Shown piece by piece: positions 15,305-23,462 of a stretch of DNA of 29,387 nt; the stretch's first letter is position 1, and each line of letters begins with the position of its first letter. The DNA is from Methylopumilus sp036745495. Lineage in GTDB: Bacteria > Pseudomonadota > Gammaproteobacteria > Burkholderiales > Methylophilaceae. The notes beneath the pieces are model-generated. The model did not search any database. It was given only the letters and a program-made list of their open reading frames with translations, and had not been told where the DNA came from. The DNA lies in the NCBI GenBank assembly GCA_036745495.1, contig DAIOGA010000010.1, positions 1 through 29,387 on the forward strand. Direction: 5' to 3'. The translations under genes were made by a program, and so were the position numbers.

Positions 15305-16101
15305 ACTTTAATATCGTCTGTTAAATGCGGTGCCAAGGTTTCTACCATGGCATCATAAATTTTAGGTGAGGCAGCCAAGACATTACCTGACTGAAGCCAG
15401 CCGTCTTTACCATTTAAGTTTGAAATAATCCCACCTGCTTCTCGAACTAAAAGTCCACCCGCTGCAATATCCCAAGGGGATAAACCAATTTCCCAAAAAC
15501 CATCGAGTGATCCATTGGCCACATAAGCCAAATCTAATGCTGCTGAACCTGGACGTCTAATGCCGGTCGTTTTTTGTAGCATGGATTTAAACATACCTAA
15601 GTAAGTATCGAGATGCTTGAAGTCGCGAAATGGAAAACCTGTGCCGATCAAAGACTCTTGAAGCTTGTCACATTTCGAAACGCGAATACGCTTGTCATTT
15701 AAGAATGCGCCACGACCTTTAGTCGCTGTATATAAATCATTTCGGTTAGGTTCATAGATCACGGCCTGTGTAATCTCTCCTTTATGTTGGAGTGCGATAG
15801 ATACGCAATATTGTGGAAAGCCATGTAAGAAATTGGTTGTGCCATCTAAAGGATCAATGATCCAAATGAAATCACTTTCATTAGATGTTGAGCCTGACTC
15901 TTCGCCTAAGAAACCGTGTGTCGGATATGCATCTTTTAAGGTATCAATAATCGCGCGTTCAGCGGCAACATCCACCTCACTCACAAAGTCGTTAAAGTTT
16001 TTACTTTTAATAGTCAGCGTTCCGATATCTTGGGATGCTCGATTAATAATGGCACCTGCACGTCGTGCGGCCTTCACTGCAATATTTAACATCGGATGCA
16101 T
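15301..16101 (-). CDS. suhB: inositol-1-monophosphatase family protein SuhB
   Basis: This is a 266-aa member of the Mg-dependent inositol monophosphatase family. Metal-binding motifs are GEESG (66-70, containing E67 and E68) and WIIDPLDGTTNFLHGFP (80-96, with the DPLDGT core at 83-88), with the downstream motif SPWDIAAGGLLVREAGG. In enterobacteria SuhB also joins the NusA/B/E/G complex on rRNA boxA to support antitermination and rRNA folding. Whether it does so here is inference from family and location. It is divergent from trmJ, as in many gamma- and betaproteobacteria, and convergent with slyD with overlapping stop codons. Confidence 0.95.
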   Translation of the reverse strand: MHPMLNIAVKAARRAGAIINRASQDIGTLTIKSKNFNDFVSEVDVAAERAIIDTLKDAYPTHGFLGEESGSTSNESDFIWIIDPLDGTTNFLHGFPQYCVSIALQHKGEITQAVIYEPNRNDLYTATKGRGAFLNDKRIRVSKCDKLQESLIGTGFPFRDFKHLDTYLGMFKSMLQKTTGIRRPGSAALDLAYVANGSLDGFWEIGLSPWDIAAGGLLVREAGGIISNLNGKDGWLQSGNVLAASPKIYDAMVETLAPHLTDDIKV

Positions 16102-16194
16102 AAATGGATTTCTCTCTTTTTATAAGAACGTGTCTATTTAAAGCTTTGTTTTTTTATAGACTTGATAAAATGCTATTTTACATGAAGGAACTCC

Positions 16195-16938
16195 ATGGTC
16201 GCTACTGCGGAAGCACTCAATCGTATTCGCATCATTCTCTGCCAAACAAGCCATCCCGGAAATATTGGGGCGACTGCGCGTGCGATGAAAACCATGGGCA
16301 TTCATTCACTTTATCTTGTCTCTCCTAAAAAATTTCCACATCCTGAAGCAACCGCCATGTCTTCAGGTGCTGATGATGTTTTAAAAAATGCGCATGTAGT
16401 GAGCGACTTAGAAGAAGCACTTAAAGGTGTCAAACTTGCAGTTGGCTTATCTGCGAGACGACGTGAACTCACGCAACCTTATTTGGATGTGCGTGAAGTT
16501 GCGCATGAAATGATGCATGTGGCGGAAACTTCAGATGTCGCTTTTGTATTTGGCACCGAAATGAGCGGGCTTTCTAATCTTGAGACACATCAATGCCAAG
16601 TCTTAAGTTTTATCGATGCGAATCCTGATTACTCATCCTTAAATTTGGCACAAGCTGTGCAAGTGGTATGTCATGAATTAAGACAAGCGAGTTTTTCAAA
16701 AAAACCACCTAAACTTTACACAAAAGATTTAGATCTTTTAGCGGATCACGATAGCCTCATGGGATTTTTATCGCATTTAGAAGTGGTGTTAGATGAAATA
16801 GAGTTCTTAGATAAAGTCCAAGGCGAACGCCTGATGCAAAGGCTTCATATTTTATTTGCAAGATCACAACTTGAAATTGATGAAGTCAATATTTTGCGCG
16901 GCATCTTAACGCAAGTACAAAAAAAATTAAAAGCTTAA
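16195..16938 (+). CDS. trmJ: tRNA (cytidine/uridine-2'-O-) methyltransferase TrmJ
   Basis: This SPOUT-class, SAM-dependent enzyme methylates the 2'-O of nucleotide 32 in the tRNA anticodon loop. The N-terminal catalytic domain starts RIILCQTSHPGNIGATARAMKTMG (residues ~11-34). The trefoil-knot motifs FGTEMSGLSN and NPDYSSLNLAQAVQVVCHELR bind SAM. The C-terminal ~80 residues form the dimer/tRNA-binding extension that separates TrmJ (247 aa) from shorter TrmL. The start ATG has AAGGA upstream. The suhB-trmJ-(cysE)-iscR neighbourhood is conserved and supports the name. Confidence 0.94.
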   Translation: MVATAEALNRIRIILCQTSHPGNIGATARAMKTMGIHSLYLVSPKKFPHPEATAMSSGADDVLKNAHVVSDLEEALKGVKLAVGLSARRRELTQPYLDVREVAHEMMHVAETSDVAFVFGTEMSGLSNLETHQCQVLSFIDANPDYSSLNLAQAVQVVCHELRQASFSKKPPKLYTKDLDLLADHDSLMGFLSHLEVVLDEIEFLDKVQGERLMQRLHILFARSQLEIDEVNILRGILTQVQKKLKA

Positions 16939-16948
16939 ATTCATTTTC

Positions 16949-16978
16949 GATTAACCCAGCAATTTAGTCGGGTTAATC
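16949..16978. terminator. 9-bp inverted repeat between trmJ and cysE
   Basis: GATTAACCC (16949-16957) and GGGTTAATC (16970-16978) are perfect arms around a 12-nt loop. The repeat starts 10 nt after the trmJ stop and ends 22 nt before the cysE ATG. No strong T-tract follows (ATTTCATG), so it may be a weak terminator or attenuator of trmJ, or an operator for cysE. A -10-like GATAAT lies at 16988-16993, consistent with a cysE promoter just beyond the repeat. Confidence 0.4.
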
Positions 16979-17000
16979 ATTTCATGCGATAATTAGGCTT

Positions 17001-17747
17001 ATGTTTAAAAAAATTAGAGAAGATATTGCGATTGTATTTGAGCGCGATCCTGCTGCGAGGTCGACACTCGAGGTCTTAACGACCTATCCTGGTGTGCATG
17101 CACTACTCATTCATCGCTTAGCTCATGCTTTTTGGCAGATTAAACTTTATTGGTTAGGCCGCATGATTTCTCATATCGGTCGTTGGTTCACAGGCATTGA
17201 AATTCATCCGGGAGCAATGATTGGTCGTCGCGTTTTTATTGATCATGGCATGGGGGTTGTAATTGGTGAAACCGCGATCATCGAAGATGATTGCACGCTC
17301 TATCATGGTGTGACATTAGGTGGTACTTCTTGGAATAAAGGTAAGCGTCATCCCACTTTAAAACAAGGCGTCGTCATCGGTGCGGGTGCCAAAATCTTAG
17401 GGCCTATTACGATTGGAAGAGGTGCCAAGATTGGATCCAATGCCGTCGTTGTGAAAGATGTGCCAGCTAAAGCCACAGCTGTCGGTATTCCTGCGCGCAT
17501 TGTAGAAGAAGAAGGTAAAACAAAACAAAAAAGCACCGTGCAACTTCCAACCTTTAATGCTTATGCAGTGGGTCGTGATGAGCCCGATCCTATGCATAAG
17601 AATATCGATCATTTAATGTCGGCTATTAGAAAACAAAACCAAACGATTGAGCGTTTAGAAGCTCAAATTAAATCCTTAAAACCTCGTGCTACCGAGGATC
17701 TTAAGCTCGCTAAAGCCTTCTCGCACAATAAAAAGACGTCTAAATAA
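17001..17747 (+). CDS. cysE: serine O-acetyltransferase
   Basis: CysE makes O-acetylserine from serine and acetyl-CoA, the carbon precursor for cysteine. The 248-aa protein has the conserved N-terminal helices (DIAIVFERDPAARS, YPGVHALLIHRLAHAFW) and a left-handed beta-helix of hexapeptide repeats (GIEIHPGAMIGRRVFIDHGMGVVIGETAIIED and onward), with H82 in the DHGMG motif. The C-terminal tail after VGIPARIVEEEG is longer than in minimal forms and highly charged, with coiled-coil character. It lies directly upstream of iscR, and its stop codon forms the edge of the IscR operator. Cysteine made through it would feed the two cysteine desulfurases downstream. Confidence 0.95.
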   Translation: MFKKIREDIAIVFERDPAARSTLEVLTTYPGVHALLIHRLAHAFWQIKLYWLGRMISHIGRWFTGIEIHPGAMIGRRVFIDHGMGVVIGETAIIEDDCTLYHGVTLGGTSWNKGKRHPTLKQGVVIGAGAKILGPITIGRGAKIGSNAVVVKDVPAKATAVGIPARIVEEEGKTKQKSTVQLPTFNAYAVGRDEPDPMHKNIDHLMSAIRKQNQTIERLEAQIKSLKPRATEDLKLAKAFSHNKKTSK

Positions 17748-17779
17748 TACTTGATTAAATTAATGGGTTATTCTATACT
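17747..17779 (+). promoter_or_regulatory. iscR promoter overlapped by IscR type-1-like operator
   Basis: The 25 bases at 17747-17771 match 21 of 25 positions of the E. coli type-1 IscR site (ATASYYGACTRWWWYAGTCRRSTAT, recalled from memory). A sigma70 promoter overlaps it: -35 TTGATT (17751-17756), 17-bp spacer, -10 TATACT (17774-17779). Binding of [2Fe-2S]-IscR here should repress the isc operon when Fe-S supply is adequate, as in E. coli. Confidence 0.8.
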
Positions 17780-17789
17780 TTAAGCTTCA

Positions 17790-17805
17790 GAAACCTAGAG
17801 GTTTC
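17790..17805. repeat. 6-bp perfect hairpin in the iscR 5' leader
   Basis: GAAACC (17790-17795), loop TAGA, GGTTTC (17800-17805). It would lie within the first few nucleotides of the transcript from the promoter above. It may protect the 5' end or be a protein-binding site. It has no U-tract and so is not a terminator. Confidence 0.5.
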
Positions 17806-17834
17806 AACTAAGTTTAAAGATAAAGGATCTCATT

Positions 17835-18317
17835 ATGCGTCTCACTACCAAAGGTCGTTTTGCAGTGACTGCCATTCTTGATCTCGCATTAAACGAGACA
17901 GAAAAGCCTGTCACATTAGCTGACATCAGTGAGCGTCAATCCATTTCCTTATCTTACCTTGAACAGCTTTTTAGCCGCATGCGTCGTGAAGGTATCGTGA
18001 AAAGTGTTCGCGGTCCCGGTGGTGGTTATCACCTAGCAAAAAAACATCAAGACATCACAGTGAAGGCCATTATCACAGCGGTCGATGAAGAAATTGATGC
18101 GACCCAATGTTCTGGCAAAGAAAATTGTCATGAAGGTAGGCGTTGTATCACGCATGACCTTTGGGCGTCCATTAACCACAAAATATTAGAGTATCTTGAG
18201 AGTCTAACTTTAGCGCATCTCGTTGAAGCACAATCTAAAGAGGGCAAGAATCGTGAGCAGGCAGTTTTTTTTCTAAACGACAAACTCAATCAAGGTAGCT
18301 TAGCTAAAGCAATCTAA
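17835..18317 (+). CDS. iscR: Fe-S cluster assembly transcription factor IscR
   Basis: IscR is an Rrf2-family winged-helix regulator that senses Fe-S status. The 160-aa protein starts MRLTTKGRFAVTAILDLAL. It has the recognition-helix region ISLSYLEQLFSRMRREGIVKSVRGPGGGY (37-65) and the cluster ligands C92, C98, C104 and H107 at exactly the E. coli positions (CSGKENCHEGRRCITH). It heads the isc operon; AAAGGA lies upstream of its ATG, and an IscR-type operator covers its promoter, indicating autorepression. Confidence 0.97.
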   Translation: MRLTTKGRFAVTAILDLALNETEKPVTLADISERQSISLSYLEQLFSRMRREGIVKSVRGPGGGYHLAKKHQDITVKAIITAVDEEIDATQCSGKENCHEGRRCITHDLWASINHKILEYLESLTLAHLVEAQSKEGKNREQAVFFLNDKLNQGSLAKAI

Positions 18318-18322
18318 TCGAC

Positions 18323-19471
18323 ATGATGCAAAAAGTATACTTTGATCATAACGCGACAACAGCCATAGACAAAAAAGTCTTGGGCGTCATGATGCCTTAT
18401 CTTGAAATGCAACAAGGCAACCCGACAAGCCAACATAGTTTTGGTCGGCATGCGAGAACAGCCATTGAAGAAGCGCGCGAACAAGTGGCATTAGCCATTC
18501 ACGCTCATCCTACTGAAGTCATTTTTACATCAGGTGGTACTGAAGCGAATAACATGATCGTGCATGGCGCTGCGATTAAAAATCCTCAAAGTACATTGGT
18601 TAGAAGCAACATTGAACACCCTTGTGTTGCTCGCCCTATGGAAGCACTAACCCGTCAAGGTTGGCATCATGATTTACTCAAAGTAAATCATGACGGCGTG
18701 TTAACTGATGAGGCTTATAAAAATATTAACGTAAATAATGTAAGTCTTATATCCGTGATGCTAGCTAATAACGAAACAGGTGCCATTCAAGAGATGTCGA
18801 CACTATCTCATTTTGCGAAAGAAAAAAAAGCGCTCTCACATACGGATGCGGTTCAAGCTTTTGGAAAGATGGATGTCAGATTTGATGAACTTCAAATCGA
18901 TGCCATGACACTTTCGAGTCATAAAATTTATGGCCCACAAGGTGTAGGTGCTTTAATTTTAAATAAGCGTTCCGATATTGAGCCTCTTATTTACGGTGGT
19001 GGACAAGAAAAGAATTTAAGAAGTGGCACTGAAAATATTGCAGCGATCGTGGGCTTTGGTAAAGCATGTGAATTGATTTCAGAATCATTTAAAGAAACAT
19101 CATTACTTACACGTGAACTTCAAATAACACTCGAACTTCATTTGAAAGAATTGGGCGCTGTGATTTTTTCTGAAAAAGTAAAACGATTAAGCAATACAAC
19201 TTTTTTTGCATTTAAAGATATTGAAGGCTCTACTCTTCTCACCGCGTTAGATAAAAAAGGATTTGCGATCGCAAGTGGCTCTGCATGTTCAAGCGTGAAT
19301 AAAGAGCCAAGCCATGTATTGCTTGCCATGGGTATTGATGAAGATTTAGCCCGTGGTGCATTGCGAATTAGTTTTGGAAACCAAAATACATTAAATGATG
19401 TCAAAACATTTATTGAAACAATAAAAAAAGAATTACAAACATTAAAACAACTAACTGCGATCGCAGCATAA
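18323..19471 (+). CDS. second cysteine desulfurase (NifS/IscS-like paralog)
   Basis: This is a 382-aa PLP-dependent class V aminotransferase that removes sulfur from cysteine. It is intact: PLP lysine K201 (SSHKIYGPQGVGAL), PLP-contact motifs SGGTEANN (70-77) and ANNETGAIQ, and the catalytic Cys C322 in ASGSACSSVNKEPSHVL. It is clearly divergent from the IscS encoded next (different FDHNATTAIDK start, shorter, no IscS-type C-terminal tail). It sits 5 nt after iscR, so it is co-transcribed with and controlled like the isc genes. It resembles NifS/group I desulfurases. Its acceptor is unknown; it might serve tRNA thiolation or back up IscS. Confidence 0.9.
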   Translation: MMQKVYFDHNATTAIDKKVLGVMMPYLEMQQGNPTSQHSFGRHARTAIEEAREQVALAIHAHPTEVIFTSGGTEANNMIVHGAAIKNPQSTLVRSNIEHPCVARPMEALTRQGWHHDLLKVNHDGVLTDEAYKNINVNNVSLISVMLANNETGAIQEMSTLSHFAKEKKALSHTDAVQAFGKMDVRFDELQIDAMTLSSHKIYGPQGVGALILNKRSDIEPLIYGGGQEKNLRSGTENIAAIVGFGKACELISESFKETSLLTRELQITLELHLKELGAVIFSEKVKRLSNTTFFAFKDIEGSTLLTALDKKGFAIASGSACSSVNKEPSHVLLAMGIDEDLARGALRISFGNQNTLNDVKTFIETIKKELQTLKQLTAIAA

Positions 19472-19481
19472 AAGAGAACCT

Positions 19482-20349
19482 ATGGAACGTAAACCCATTT
19501 ATTTAGATTACTCAGCAACGACACCCATTGATCCACGTGTTGCTGAAAAAATGATTCCGTATATCACGGAACATTTTGGTAATCCTGCATCACGAAGTCA
19601 TAGCTTTGGCTGGACTGCAGAAAAAGCGGTGGAAGAGGCTCGAGAAGAAGTCGCTAAACTCGTCAACGCTGATCCTAGAGAAATTGTGTGGACATCCGGT
19701 GCCACCGAATCTAATAACTTAGCGATCAAAGGTGCAAGCCATTTTTATAGCACCAAAGGTAAACATGTCTTAACCATTGCAACAGAACATAAAGCAGTGA
19801 TTGATGCAGTTCGCGAATTAGAACGCGAGGGTTTCACGGCTACTTATTTAGAACCTGAGCCTAACGGCTTAGTAGATTTAGAAAAATTTAAAAAAGCGAT
19901 TCGCCCTGATACAGTTTTGGCGTCTGTCATGCTTGTCAATAATGAAATTGGTGTCATTCAAGATATTGAAGCTTTAGGCAATATTTGCCGCGAAGAAAAA
20001 GTCATCTTTCATGTGGATGCCGCACAAGCGACAGGCAAAGTTGATATTGATTTAGAAAAGCTTCCTGTCGATTTGATGAGTTTTTCTGCACATAAAACAT
20101 ATGGCCCTAAAGGCATTGGTGCGCTTTATGTGAGACGTAAACCACGCATTCGTATCGAAGCACAGATGCATGGCGGTGGTCATGAACGTGGTATGCGTTC
20201 AGGNNNNNNNNNNNNNNNNNNNNNNNNNNNNNNNNNNNNNNNNNNNNNNNNNNNNNNNNNNNNNNNNNNNNNNNNNNNNNNNNNNNNNNNNNNNNNNNNN
20301 NNNTAAAGACGGCATTGATATTAGTAAAGTTGAGTGGGCTGCCCACTAG
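19482..20349 (+). CDS. iscS: cysteine desulfurase IscS (interrupted by gap)
   Basis: IscS is the main PLP-dependent sulfur donor for Fe-S clusters and tRNA thiolation. The visible 240 N-terminal residues include YLDYSATTPIDPRV, TSGATESNNLAIKG, and the PLP lysine K205 in SFSAHKTYGPKGIGALYVRRKPR. The C-terminal 14 residues, KDGIDISKVEWAAH, end at TAG 20347-20349 and match the IscS tail that binds IscU. The gap at 20204-20303 replaces ~149 residues (about 447 bp), including the catalytic Cys loop. The TAA at 20304-20306 is an artefact of the placeholder length, because the tail lies in another frame. Confidence 0.95.
20204..20303. other. assembly gap (100 N) inside iscS
   Basis: This 100-N placeholder must stand for a gap whose length is a multiple of three, to join the two iscS frames. 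By comparison with the ~404-aa IscS it is near 450 bp. Confidence 0.95.
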
Positions 20350-20367
20350 GTTATTTAAAGGACATAT

Positions 20368-20751
20368 ATGGCATACAGCGATAAAGTTTTAGATCACTAC
20401 GAAAACCCAAGAAATGTGGGCTCACTCGATAAGAATGATCCTCATGTCGGTACCGGTATGGTAGGTGCTCCAGCTTGTGGTGACGTTATGAAATTACAAA
20501 TTAAAGTAAGTGACGATGGTGTAATTGAAGATGCAAAGTTTAAAACATACGGCTGTGGCTCAGCGATCGCTTCAAGCTCGCTCGTCACCGAATGGCTTAA
20601 AGGTAAAACATTAGACCAAGCATCTGAAATTAAAAACTCTGCGATTGCTGAAGAGTTAGCACTCCCTCCTGTTAAAATTCATTGCTCAGTATTAGCAGAA
20701 GACGCAATCAAATCTGCGATTGCTGATTTAAAGAGTAAACAAGGTAAGTAA
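20368..20751 (+). CDS. iscU: Fe-S cluster scaffold IscU
   Basis: IscU is the scaffold on which IscS sulfur and iron form a [2Fe-2S] cluster. The 127-aa protein has C37, C63 and C106 and the D39 next to C37, all at E. coli numbering (GAPACGDVMK, TYGCGSAIASSS, KIHCSVLAEDA). The LPPVK motif recognised by the chaperone HscA is at 99-103. A clear AAAGGA precedes the ATG. It lies between iscS and iscA as usual. Confidence 0.98.
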   Translation: MAYSDKVLDHYENPRNVGSLDKNDPHVGTGMVGAPACGDVMKLQIKVSDDGVIEDAKFKTYGCGSAIASSSLVTEWLKGKTLDQASEIKNSAIAEELALPPVKIHCSVLAEDAIKSAIADLKSKQGK

Positions 20752-20758
20752 ATTTTAT

Positions 20759-21082
20759 ATGGCGATATCATTAACACCTAAAGCTGCGGAACGCGTCGAG
20801 AAATACCTCAAGAATCGAGGTAAGGGCGTGGGTCTTCGTCTGGGCGTTAAAACAACGGGCTGCTCAGGTATGGCTTATACACTGGAGTTTGTTGACGATA
20901 CTTTGCCTGAAGATCAAATATTTGAAAGCCATGGCATTAAGATCATGGTAGATCCAAAAAGTCTTGTCTATATTGATGGTACCGAACTCGATTTTGAAAG
21001 AGAGGGCTTAAACGAAGGCTTTAAATTTAATAACCCTAACGTCAAGGCAGAATGTGGCTGCGGTGAAAGCTTTACAGTGTGA
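20759..21082 (+). CDS. iscA: Fe-S cluster assembly protein IscA
   Basis: IscA is an A-type carrier that delivers [2Fe-2S]/[4Fe-4S] clusters to targets. The 107-aa protein begins MAISLTPKAAERV and has the three ligands C35, C99 and C101 (TTGCSGMAYTLEF and AECGCGESFTV), identical in position to E. coli IscA. Seven nt separate it from iscU. Its stop overlaps the hscB GTG start by four bases (GTGA), so the two are translationally coupled. Confidence 0.97.
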   Translation: MAISLTPKAAERVEKYLKNRGKGVGLRLGVKTTGCSGMAYTLEFVDDTLPEDQIFESHGIKIMVDPKSLVYIDGTELDFEREGLNEGFKFNNPNVKAECGCGESFTV

Positions 21083-21591
21083 GCTTAAATTTTTTTACCC
21101 TACTCCAACTTCCAGAAGCATTCGTTATTGACTTAGAAAAGCTTAATCAGAATTACCAAAGCATTCAAAAAGAAATTCATCCTGATCGATTTGCATCTTT
21201 TGATGATGAAGCCAAACTAGAATCCATAAAGAAAACCGCGCAACTCAATGATGCTTATCAAACCTTAAAATCTCCCATTCGACGCGCAGAATATTTACTT
21301 CGATTGAATGGCATCGATATCCACGATGAAAAATATACAGCTGTATCGCAAGATTTCTTAATGCAGCAAATGGAGTGGCGAGAAGAGCTTGAGACAGAAA
21401 AACAAAATAAAGTAGCGCTCGAAAAATTAGCGCATGATATTCAAAAAAATAAAAACGAAATGATCAGTCAGCTACCAACATTCTTTGACAATAAAAATAA
21501 TCTTAGCGATGCCATTAAAGTCACGCGTGAACTTAATTTTATTGAAAAAATTGAACAGCATATCAATGACGCTTTAATCGAGATAGTTTAA
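21079..21591 (+). CDS. hscB: Fe-S assembly co-chaperone HscB (J-protein)
   Basis: HscB brings IscU to the Hsp70 HscA and stimulates its ATPase. The 170-aa protein has an N-terminal J domain with the HPD motif at 34-36 (KEIHPDRFASF) and the QLNDAYQTLKSPIRRAEYLL segment, then the C-terminal helical IscU-binding domain (DFLMQQMEWREELE). The start is GTG overlapping the iscA stop, the only start consistent with the family N-terminus (SLNFFTLLQLPEAF). It is followed 4 nt later by hscA. Confidence 0.96.
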   Translation: MSLNFFTLLQLPEAFVIDLEKLNQNYQSIQKEIHPDRFASFDDEAKLESIKKTAQLNDAYQTLKSPIRRAEYLLRLNGIDIHDEKYTAVSQDFLMQQMEWREELETEKQNKVALEKLAHDIQKNKNEMISQLPTFFDNKNNLSDAIKVTRELNFIEKIEQHINDALIEIV

Positions 21592-21595
21592 AACC

Positions 21596-23461
21596 ATGGC
21601 CCTTCTTCAAATCGCAGAGCCTGGACAAAGCACCCTTCCTCATCAACATAAACTTGCGGTAGGTATTGATTTAGGTACAACAAATTCTCTTGTGGCGACT
21701 GTTCAAAGTGGGTTGCCTGTCATATTAAAAGATATGGATGAAAATTCCCTCATACCATCTATCGTTTATTACGGTAAAAATGAAACTAAAGTAGGTCATG
21801 AGGCATTACCTTATTTATCTAAAGATGCTATGAACACCATTGTGTCGGTGAAGCGCTTTATGGGTCACACCCGATCTGATATTCAAAATCCAGAATCCCT
21901 TCCGTATAGCTTTGATGATGCTAGCCAGGACATACAAATTAAAACTAGCCAGGGTTTAAAGCATCCCATTGAAATCTCATCAGACATCTTAAAAAAATTA
22001 AAAGATCTTGCTGAAGTTTCTTTGTGTGGAGAAATTACAGGGGCTGTGATTACAGTACCCGCTTATTTTGATGATGCCCAGCGTCAAGCCACCAAAGATG
22101 CAGCGAAATTAGCCGGCATCAATGTATTAAGGCTTATTAATGAGCCCACGGCTGCAGCTGTTGCATATGGACTTGATCAAAAAAAAGAAGGCATCTTCGT
22201 TATTTATGACTTGGGTGGTGGTACCTTTGATGTGTCTATCTTAAAACTTCAAAAAGGAATTTTTGAAGTTTTAGCAACGAATGGCCATCCCCATTTAGGT
22301 GGCGATGATTTTGATCAAGCGATTGTAGAGCTCATTAAAAATGAAAATCAGATCGATCAGCTTAACCATGAAGATAAACGCTCCCTCATTACACACGCTA
22401 AATCTTTAAAAGAAAATCTTACAAAAGATTTGTCTGCAAAGACGATCATCAAATTATCTAATGGCAAGGAAATTGCATTCTCTTTAAGTCGAGAGTCATT
22501 CTTTAAATTAACGCATGATCTTGTTCAAAAAACGATTCAACCTATAAGACGGGCATTAAGTGATGCTAAATTATCAATCGAATCAATTGACGGTGTGGTA
22601 ATGGTGGGTGGTGCAACACGTATGCCTCACATCCAATCAGAAATTAAAACGTTCTTTAAGAAGGAATTGCTGAATGATCTTAACCCGGATGAAGTGGTGG
22701 CACTAGGGGCAGCAAGACAAGCTCATACACTCGCTGGTAATAAATCAGACCAAGATTTACTTCTTCTCGATGTGACGCCATTATCACTTGGCGTTGAAAC
22801 CATGGGCGGTTTAGTTGAAAAGATTATTCATAGAAACTCTACAATACCTGTCGCAAAAGCGCAGGAATTTACAACCTATAAAGATGGGCAGACTGCAATG
22901 TCCATCCATGTATTACAAGGTGAGCGTGAACGTGTATCAGATTGCAGATCACTTGCGAACTTTACTTTAACGGATATTCCGCCGATGGTAGCAGGGGCTG
23001 CAAAAATTCGCGTCACTTTCCAGATTGATGCAGATGGATTACTTTCCGTATCGGCAAAAGAATTATCTACCAATAAAGAAACAAGCATTACGGTCAAACC
23101 TTCTTATGGTTTATCTGAAGATCAAATTACAAATATGCTTAAACAATCTTTTGAAAAAGCTGATGAAGATAAAAAAATCCGCGCATTGAGTGAAGCTAAA
23201 ATTGAAGGTGAACAAATTATCACAGCCGTTCAAAATGCCTTAGATAAAAATGGTGGTCAATTATTATCTCAAGATGAAATCTTGATAATTGAAAATGCTA
23301 TAAAAACTCTCTCATCCTCTCTTAAAACCAATGATACTGATGCAATTATTCAGCATACAAAAGATTTAAACCTGCTCACAGAATCTTTTGCGGCAAAACT
23401 TATGGATCAATCTGTAGGTAATGCACTTAAAGGCAAATCAATAGATAAGGTAAACTTATAA
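21596..23461 (+). CDS. hscA: Fe-S assembly Hsp70 chaperone HscA
   Basis: HscA is the specialised Hsp70 that binds the LPPVK motif of IscU and drives cluster transfer. The 621-aa protein has the actin-like ATPase domain motifs AVGIDLGTTNSLVAT (~21-36), AVITVPAYFDDAQRQATKDA, INEPTAAAVAYGLD, YDLGGGTFDVSIL and VMVGGATRMP. Then comes the linker LLLLDVTPLSLGVETMGG and the peptide-binding domain. It differs from DnaK in its shorter, less acidic C-terminus and its place after hscB. It keeps its own start spaced 4 nt after hscB. Confidence 0.97.
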   Translation: MALLQIAEPGQSTLPHQHKLAVGIDLGTTNSLVATVQSGLPVILKDMDENSLIPSIVYYGKNETKVGHEALPYLSKDAMNTIVSVKRFMGHTRSDIQNPESLPYSFDDASQDIQIKTSQGLKHPIEISSDILKKLKDLAEVSLCGEITGAVITVPAYFDDAQRQATKDAAKLAGINVLRLINEPTAAAVAYGLDQKKEGIFVIYDLGGGTFDVSILKLQKGIFEVLATNGHPHLGGDDFDQAIVELIKNENQIDQLNHEDKRSLITHAKSLKENLTKDLSAKTIIKLSNGKEIAFSLSRESFFKLTHDLVQKTIQPIRRALSDAKLSIESIDGVVMVGGATRMPHIQSEIKTFFKKELLNDLNPDEVVALGAARQAHTLAGNKSDQDLLLLDVTPLSLGVETMGGLVEKIIHRNSTIPVAKAQEFTTYKDGQTAMSIHVLQGERERVSDCRSLANFTLTDIPPMVAGAAKIRVTFQIDADGLLSVSAKELSTNKETSITVKPSYGLSEDQITNMLKQSFEKADEDKKIRALSEAKIEGEQIITAVQNALDKNGGQLLSQDEILIIENAIKTLSSSLKTNDTDAIIQHTKDLNLLTESFAAKLMDQSVGNALKGKSIDKVNL

Positions 23462-23462
23462 T

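Noticed and set aside
18323..19471. Second desulfurase considered as a horizontally acquired nif gene
   Set aside because: Base composition and spacing match its neighbours, it is tightly embedded in the isc operon, and no nif genes or mobility signals are nearby.
20304..20306. TAA read as the iscS stop codon
   Set aside because: It is in frame only because the gap is written as 100 N. The downstream KDGIDISKVEWAAH tail in another frame is the real IscS C-terminus, ending at 20347-20349.
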